A stretch of 10,630 nt of DNA from Actinomycetota bacterium (lineage in GTDB: Bacteria > Actinomycetota > Acidimicrobiia > Acidimicrobiales > Ilumatobacteraceae): the NCBI GenBank assembly GCA_005805045.1, contig SYNW01000095.1, positions 1 to 10,630 of the forward strand. The letters run 5' to 3'. Numbering within the stretch: the first letter of the stretch is position 1; each line of letters opens with the position of its first letter. Position numbers and translations under genes: made by a program. The notes beneath the pieces were generated by a model. It was given only the letters and a program-made list of their open reading frames with translations, searched no databases and had not been told where the DNA came from. Shown here piece by piece: positions 6,628-10,630 of the stretch.

Positions 6628-7401
6628 TTGTATCTCGACAAGATTCTCGCCAAGCATCGTGAAGCGGCGATTGCAGACACGCGTAACTTGGACGAGCTGG
6701 TTTCGAAGGCAAAAAAGTCGTCACCGTCACGCGGCTTTACCGACAAGTTGCGCAAAGATTCGGTGGAGAAAATCGCGGTAATCGCAGAAATCAAGCGGCG
6801 ATCACCATCGCGTGGCGTGCTGAATGAAGATTTGCAGGCATCGGTGACCGCCGAGCAATATCGCCGAGGTGGTGCATGCTGCATTTCTGTGCTCACGGAT
6901 GTCGAGTTTTTCGGAGGCTCAAGATCTGATTTGGAGGACGTACGAACTGCGGTCGACTTGCCGGTTCTTCGCAAAGACTTTACGGTCTCACCCAAAGACG
7001 TGTGCGACGCAAAACTGATGAATGCCGATTGCGTATTGTTGATCGTGGCTGCACTCAACAAGTCTGAACTGGCAGAGTTTCACGGCCTTGCAACTGAACT
7101 TGGCTTAGATGCGCTTGTCGAGGTACACGATGAAGCCGAACTTGAGATCGCCCTAGAAATCGAAGCGTCGTTGATTGGTGTGAATCAACGCGATCTAAAT
7201 ACTTTTGAGGTTGACCATCGGCGGGCGGCGCGATTGGCCAGACTGATGCCGGCGAATGTCGTGCGAGTTGCCGAGTCTGGTGTCAAGACGCGGGCTGACG
7301 CGAGAAATCTGCGCGACGCCGGTTATCACGCCGTGTTGGTCGGCGAATCCCTCGTCACTTCCGGAGACATCGTCCAAAGTGTCAGCGAATTGAGTGTCTA
7401 G
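6628..7401 (+). CDS. trpC: Indole-3-glycerol phosphate synthase
   Basis: TrpC closes the ring of carboxyphenylamino-deoxyribulose phosphate, with loss of CO2 and water, to give indole-3-glycerol phosphate. The 257-residue protein is a complete TIM barrel. Catalytic and binding residues can be placed: E54 and K56 in AEIKRRSPSRG, K116 in LRKDF, E165 in LVEVH, N186 in GVNQRDL, and E216/S217 in AESGV. The phosphate-binding VLVGESLV is at 236-243. The start is an uncommon TTG at 6628, supported by AAGGGG at 6613-6618 (9 nt upstream) and by the normal N-terminal length. It follows the ABM gene by 3 nt and abuts trpF without a gap, so translation is probably coupled on both sides. Confidence 0.96.
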   Translation: MYLDKILAKHREAAIADTRNLDELVSKAKKSSPSRGFTDKLRKDSVEKIAVIAEIKRRSPSRGVLNEDLQASVTAEQYRRGGACCISVLTDVEFFGGSRSDLEDVRTAVDLPVLRKDFTVSPKDVCDAKLMNADCVLLIVAALNKSELAEFHGLATELGLDALVEVHDEAELEIALEIEASLIGVNQRDLNTFEVDHRRAARLARLMPANVVRVAESGVKTRADARNLRDAGYHAVLVGESLVTSGDIVQSVSELSV

Positions 7402-8025
7402 ATGTTCATAAAGATTTGTGGCATAACTAATGAGCAAGATGCATTGCTGGCTGTCGCGCTTGGTGCCGATGCTCTGGGTTTCATTTTTGCACCATCGCCG
7501 CGCCAGGTTGCGCCTCAGCGGGTAAAGGAGATCGTGCGCCGGCTGCCGCAGAACATAATCACCGTCGGCGTGTTTCGCGATGAGCATCCCCAGCGAGTGA
7601 TTGAAACGATCCGTGAGGCAGGATTGTTTGGCGCGCAACTACACGGTCATGAGTCGGCACAAAACGTTGCCGAGGTAATGGTGGATTTGCATTGGGTGAT
7701 CAAGGCCGTGGTCGCCGGTTCAGTTGAGGCGGCGCGAGCCGACGACTATTTGACCAACCTGATTTTGGTGGATTCGCCGAATCCAGGGTCCGGAGTCGCA
7801 TTCGACCGAACTTTGATCGCCGAGTTGCCGGATACTGTTCGCGTCGTGTTGTCTGGTGGATTGACTGCTGAAACCGTCGAGTCGGCGATCAGCGATGTTA
7901 TGCCCTGGGGTGTAGATGTTTCTTCGGGAGTCGAGAAGCACCATGGCTACAAAGATCCGATCAAACTAAAGCGATTCATTGACAACGCACGAATTGGTTT
8001 CGAGAAAATAGCAGCGGACACTTAG
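7402..8025 (+). CDS. trpF: Phosphoribosylanthranilate isomerase
   Basis: TrpF performs the Amadori rearrangement that makes the substrate of TrpC. The 207-residue TIM barrel starts with the family signature KICGIT, containing the catalytic general base C6. The general acid D124 lies in LILVDSP, followed by a GSG turn. The phosphate-binding SGGL (151-154) and GVDVSSGVE (170-178) loops are intact. Its ATG directly follows the TAG of trpC. There is little Shine-Dalgarno signal, so coupling to trpC is likely. A separate TrpF is notable because mycobacteria and streptomycetes do this step with the bifunctional PriA; here HisA need not be dual-specific. Confidence 0.95.
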   Translation: MFIKICGITNEQDALLAVALGADALGFIFAPSPRQVAPQRVKEIVRRLPQNIITVGVFRDEHPQRVIETIREAGLFGAQLHGHESAQNVAEVMVDLHWVIKAVVAGSVEAARADDYLTNLILVDSPNPGSGVAFDRTLIAELPDTVRVVLSGGLTAETVESAISDVMPWGVDVSSGVEKHHGYKDPIKLKRFIDNARIGFEKIAADT

Positions 8026-8043
8026 TCGCTCTTCGGATACATT
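8015..8043 (+). promoter_or_regulatory. Candidate internal promoter ahead of trpB
   Basis: CGGACA (8015-8020, 4 of 6 to TTGACA) is followed after 17 nt by TACATT (8038-8043), which fits TANNNT. The predicted start of transcription is near 8050, at the GTG/ATG codons of trpB, so the message would be leaderless or nearly so. This would allow trpBA to be expressed apart from trpCF. It overlaps the end of trpF. Confidence 0.35.
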
Positions 8044-8051
8044 TGGGGGTG

Positions 8052-9242
8052 ATGAACCCAAAGCAAGCGCCTCGAGAGTTACTCACACCTGGGGCAGACG
8101 GTAGATTCGGCGAATTCGGTGGCCGTTTTGTGCCCGAGACTTTGGTGCCGGCATGCGAAGAACTCGAAAGTGCATTCAACGAGGCGTGGAGCGATTCACT
8201 TTTCAGAACTGAACTTGACGATCTTTTGCGCGAGTATGCGGGTCGTCCTTCAATCTTGACAGAGTGTCACAATCTTGGAGCGCAACTTGGCATTCGTTTG
8301 ATTCTCAAACGCGAAGATCTGAATCACACTGGTTCGCACAAAATCAACAGTGTGTTGGGTCAAGCGTTGCTTGCAAAGCGGATGGGCAAGAAACGAATCA
8401 TTGCCGAAACTGGGGCAGGTCAGCATGGCGTGGCTTCGGCAACTGCTGCGGCATTGCTTGGTCTTGAATGCAAGGTGTACATGGGTGCCGTGGATATTGA
8501 ACGCCAGTCGCTGAATGTTTTTAGAATGAAACTTCTCGGGGCGAAAGTTGAGGCAGCAAATTCGGGAAGTCGCACACTAAAAGATGCGGTCAATGAAGCG
8601 ATGCGAGATTGGGTGGCGAGCGTTGAAACCAGCTATTACTGCATCGGTTCGGTAATGGGGCCGCATCCGTATCCGTTTATGGTTCGGCAATTTCAAAGTG
8701 TGATCGGCAAAGAAGCACGCAAACAGTTTCAAGAAATGTGTGATGGAAGTGATCCGAATATTGTCGTGGCGTGCGTCGGTGGCGGTTCAAACGCGATGGG
8801 TATTTTCTCGGGATTCGTTGATGCCGACACTCGACTGGTTGGCGTTGAGCCCGCAGGCGGCGCCGCTGTCGGTCGTGGCACCCCTGGCGTTGTGCACGGC
8901 ATGAAAAGTTATTTGATGCAAGATGAATACGGTCAGGTGCAAGAAGCGCACTCAATCAGCGCTGGTCTTGATTACCCGGGCGTCGGACCTGAGCATTCGT
9001 ATCTTGCATCGGTGGGTCGCGCAGAGTATCCAAGTGTCAACGACCAAGAAGTGATTGAAGGCTTTAAGTTGTTGGCACGCGCCGAAGGCATAATCCCTGC
9101 GCTTGAGTGCGCGCATGCGGTCGCGTGGATCGCCAAAGAGGCGCCGAAGATTCAAGGACAAACCGTATTGATGAATCTGTCAGGTCGCGGCGACAAAGAT
9201 GTGGCCCAGATGATGACGATTCTCGGCGATTCGCTGAGTTAA
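8052..9242 (+). CDS. trpB: Tryptophan synthase beta subunit
   Basis: TrpB joins indole and L-serine to form tryptophan with pyridoxal phosphate, in an alpha2-beta2 complex with TrpA. From ATG 8052 it is 396 residues, the normal length for TrpB1. The PLP lysine is K97 in HTGSHKINS. The indole-activating glutamate is E120 in AETGAGQHG. The phosphate-binding loop is GGGSNAMG (243-250), E351 lies in ALECAHA, and S377 in LSGRGDKD. In-frame TTG 8043 and GTG 8049 could add one to three residues. I chose ATG because no Shine-Dalgarno supports the earlier codons and conservation begins well downstream. It lies 26 nt after trpF, with a possible promoter in between. Confidence 0.96.
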   Translation: MNPKQAPRELLTPGADGRFGEFGGRFVPETLVPACEELESAFNEAWSDSLFRTELDDLLREYAGRPSILTECHNLGAQLGIRLILKREDLNHTGSHKINSVLGQALLAKRMGKKRIIAETGAGQHGVASATAAALLGLECKVYMGAVDIERQSLNVFRMKLLGAKVEAANSGSRTLKDAVNEAMRDWVASVETSYYCIGSVMGPHPYPFMVRQFQSVIGKEARKQFQEMCDGSDPNIVVACVGGGSNAMGIFSGFVDADTRLVGVEPAGGAAVGRGTPGVVHGMKSYLMQDEYGQVQEAHSISAGLDYPGVGPEHSYLASVGRAEYPSVNDQEVIEGFKLLARAEGIIPALECAHAVAWIAKEAPKIQGQTVLMNLSGRGDKDVAQMMTILGDSLS

Positions 9243-9255
9243 AGATGAAGTCTTC

Positions 9256-10062
9256 GTGAAATTTGCGGAACATGAGCCGGGTGCACTTGAGACCCGGTTG
9301 CGTCAGATGCGCGATTCTGATCGAAAAATTCTTGTTCCGTATATAACGGGTGGTTTGACGGGTTGGATTGATGCGATTCGTGGCGCGGCAGCCAACGGGG
9401 CAGATGCGATAGAAATCGGCATACCTTTTTCCGACCCCGTGATGGATGGACCGATTATTCAAATGGCTTCCGAGAGGGCGTTGCGCGATGGTGCAACTCC
9501 GATTTCAATTTTGCACGAACTGCGAGGTGTGGATGTTTCTATTCCGTTGATAGTGATGTGTTATTACAACACGGTTTATCGCGCAGGGCACACCAGGTTC
9601 GCCAATTCGCTGCGCGAGGCGGGTGTCGTGGCGGCGATAGTGCCCGATCTTCCACTCGAAGAGTCGGCGCATTGGTGTGAGTCGGCCGATTCGTCTGGAA
9701 TTGAAACCGTGATGCTGGCTGCACCGACTGCTCCCGACGAAAGATTGCCCCGTGTGGTTGACCGAGCCAGAGGATTCGTGTATGCGGTAGGTTTGCTCGG
9801 CGTCACGGGTGAACGCACTGAACTTGCAACGACTGCAGTGGCAATGGCGACGAGATTGAAGAAAATTACCGACATGCCAGTGTTGGTCGGTGTTGGAGTC
9901 TCGAATGCGGCACAGGCACAACAGGCGTGTGTCGTTGCCGATGGGGTGATTCAAGGTGCATCTGTCGTGCGACGGCTTTTAGACGAGGGCGCTGACTCTG
10001 TGGCGCAATATGTTGGCGAGGTGCGTGCGGCGATTGACAGCCCCGTATCCAGCAACCGCTAA
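9256..10062 (+). CDS. trpA: Tryptophan synthase alpha subunit
   Basis: TrpA splits indole-3-glycerol phosphate to indole and glyceraldehyde 3-phosphate, and passes indole through a tunnel to TrpB. The 268-residue TIM barrel has both catalytic acids, E53 in AIEIGIPFSDP and D64 in DGPIIQ. It also has the VPDLPLEE loop, GVTG and the GVGVSNAAQA phosphate-binding turn. Two variants stand out: TGGLTG in place of the common TAGxP near residue 31, and CYYNTVY in place of TYYNPI. Neither affects the catalytic acids. The start is GTG 9256, 13 nt after trpB, with AAAGATGAAG as a loose Shine-Dalgarno region. ATG 9245 is out of frame. Confidence 0.95.
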   Translation: MKFAEHEPGALETRLRQMRDSDRKILVPYITGGLTGWIDAIRGAAANGADAIEIGIPFSDPVMDGPIIQMASERALRDGATPISILHELRGVDVSIPLIVMCYYNTVYRAGHTRFANSLREAGVVAAIVPDLPLEESAHWCESADSSGIETVMLAAPTAPDERLPRVVDRARGFVYAVGLLGVTGERTELATTAVAMATRLKKITDMPVLVGVGVSNAAQAQQACVVADGVIQGASVVRRLLDEGADSVAQYVGEVRAAIDSPVSSNR

Positions 10063-10065
10063 ATT
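10034..10065 (+). promoter_or_regulatory. Weak candidate promoter for the fabZ-like gene
   Basis: A perfect TTGACA (10034-10039) lies inside the end of trpA. TAAATT (10060-10065, 4 of 6 and TANNNT) overlaps its stop. The 20-nt spacer is longer than usual, which lowers the score. Transcription would start near 10072, on the ATG of a four-codon frame that ends over the GTG of the next gene. Confidence 0.25.
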
Positions 10066-10082
10066 GTTGCCATGATCAAAAA

Positions 10083-10511
10083 GTGAGTTCGTTTCCCGCA
10101 CCCAGCGAGATAATTCCGCATCGCCCGCCGTTTTTGTTCGTGGATTCGCTGACCGAATTGCAGCCGGGGCTGCGGGCGACAGGTCTTTGGCACTTAACCG
10201 GTCGCGAAGATTTTTTTGTTGGTCACTTTCCGGGTCGCCCCACCTTGCCTGGAGTGTTGATGTGCGAGGCGATCGCCCAAGTTGGGGCGTGTGCGATTTT
10301 GAGTGACACAAAATTCACCAACAAGTTGCCGCTGTTTGGTGGACTCGACGGCGCAAGGTTCAGGCGTCAGGTCGTGCCTGGTGATGTGCTTGAAATGTCG
10401 GTGCAACTCGGTCGCATGTCGGCGCGCGCGGGCAAGGGCACTGGTGTTGCCAAGGTCAACGGCGAAATCGCCTGCGAATGCGAATTGCTGTTTGTCATCG
10501 TCGACGCGTGA
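10083..10511 (+). CDS. FabZ-like 3-hydroxyacyl-ACP dehydratase (hotdog fold)
   Basis: FabZ removes water from (3R)-hydroxyacyl-ACP in fatty acid elongation. The 142-residue product has the family's N-terminal IIPHRPPFLFVD, and the active-site helix with H48 in GHFPGRPTLPGVLMCEAIAQ and E62 fourteen residues later. The mid-domain FRRQVVPGDVL motif is also present. The length is normal. It may serve type II fatty acid synthesis or a special lipid pathway; sequence alone does not decide, so I give no symbol. The GTG start at 10083 has no Shine-Dalgarno. It overlaps the TGA of a four-codon frame (10072-10086, peptide MIKK), which could deliver ribosomes. It lies 20 nt after trpA. Its last three codons and stop are already part of the first unit of a 29-bp tandem repeat. 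Confidence 0.88.
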   Translation: MSSFPAPSEIIPHRPPFLFVDSLTELQPGLRATGLWHLTGREDFFVGHFPGRPTLPGVLMCEAIAQVGACAILSDTKFTNKLPLFGGLDGARFRRQVVPGDVLEMSVQLGRMSARAGKGTGVAKVNGEIACECELLFVIVDA

Positions 10512-10630
10512 GCGGAGACGCATGTTGTCTCGACGCGTGAGCGGAGACGCATGTTGTCTCGACGCGTGAGCGGAGACGCATGTTGTCTCGACGCGTGAGC
10601 GGAGACGCATGTTGTCTCGACGCGTGAGCG
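10501..10630 (+). repeat. 29-bp tandem repeat, 4 identical full copies plus 14 bp, running off the window
   Basis: Units start at 10501, 10530, 10559, 10588 and 10617, and are identical over every visible base. Each begins TCGACGCGTGAGC and ends GCATGTTGTC. Every full unit contains GAGAC and, 7 nt on, GTC-TC reaching into the next unit, so a hairpin can form per unit (GAGAC 10515-10519 with GTCTC 10527-10531, plus a G-T pair). GTCTC can also pair with the next GAGAC. There are no spacers, so this is not CRISPR. The first unit contains the end of the fabZ-like gene. The array length is unknown because the window ends inside it. Confidence 0.97.

Noticed and set aside
10194..10610. 138-residue minus-strand frame across the fabZ-like gene and the repeat
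   Set aside because: Its N-terminal part is only the 29-bp repeat read in three frames, and the rest is antisense to fabZ.
10501..10630. CRISPR array
   Set aside because: Units are directly adjacent with no unique spacers, and no cas gene is nearby.

Overview
The window reads as a chromosomal core region of a mid-GC actinobacterium. The neighbourhood of glyS, recO and a cis-prenyltransferase, the actinobacterial-style GlyS C-terminus, the frequent GTG/TTG starts and several -10 boxes lying about 7 nt before start codons all fit this. A dedicated trpF and the moderate GC suggest Acidimicrobiia or relatives rather than mycobacteria or streptomycetes. That placement is inference. Coding density is very high. 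There is no RNA gene, insertion sequence or CRISPR array, and the longest non-coding stretch is about 170 bp near the left edge.

Layout. At the left edge (1-116, minus) is the start of a probable membrane sensor kinase, cut by the window. An inverted repeat and a candidate promoter follow, then an OmpR/PhoB response regulator (285-974, plus). This converges, with a 22-bp tail overlap, on a minus-strand pair: uppS (3549 to 2881) followed by a dinG/XPD-type Fe-S helicase (2860 to 953). Divergent from uppS is a second, degenerate cis-prenyltransferase homologue (3613-4206, plus), which overlaps recO by ATGA. Then come glyS and a run of ABM-domain gene, trpC, trpF, trpB, trpA and a fabZ-like dehydratase. 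The last 130 bases are a 29-bp tandem repeat that starts inside the fabZ stop region and runs off the window.

The main discovery candidate is the cis-prenyltransferase pair. The UppS at 2881-3549 has the catalytic Asp and the substrate-binding motifs. It ends just before the C-terminal RxG motif, and it has Lys where E. coli has Glu213. The divergently encoded homologue is the mirror image. It has lost the catalytic Asp and most diphosphate-binding residues, yet keeps the Glu (E162) and a perfect RRDRRFGG tail. This division of labour is that of eukaryotic DHDDS/NgBR heteromeric cis-prenyltransferases, so I infer a bacterial split undecaprenyl diphosphate synthase whose two subunits complete one active site.

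The trp genes supply the last four enzymatic steps from phosphoribosylanthranilate, apart from trpD (PRAI, IGPS, and both tryptophan synthase subunits). trpE, trpG and trpD are not in the window. The other genes serve housekeeping roles: DNA repair (recO, dinG-like), translation (glyS), cell-wall lipid carrier synthesis (uppS pair) and fatty acid synthesis (fabZ-like).
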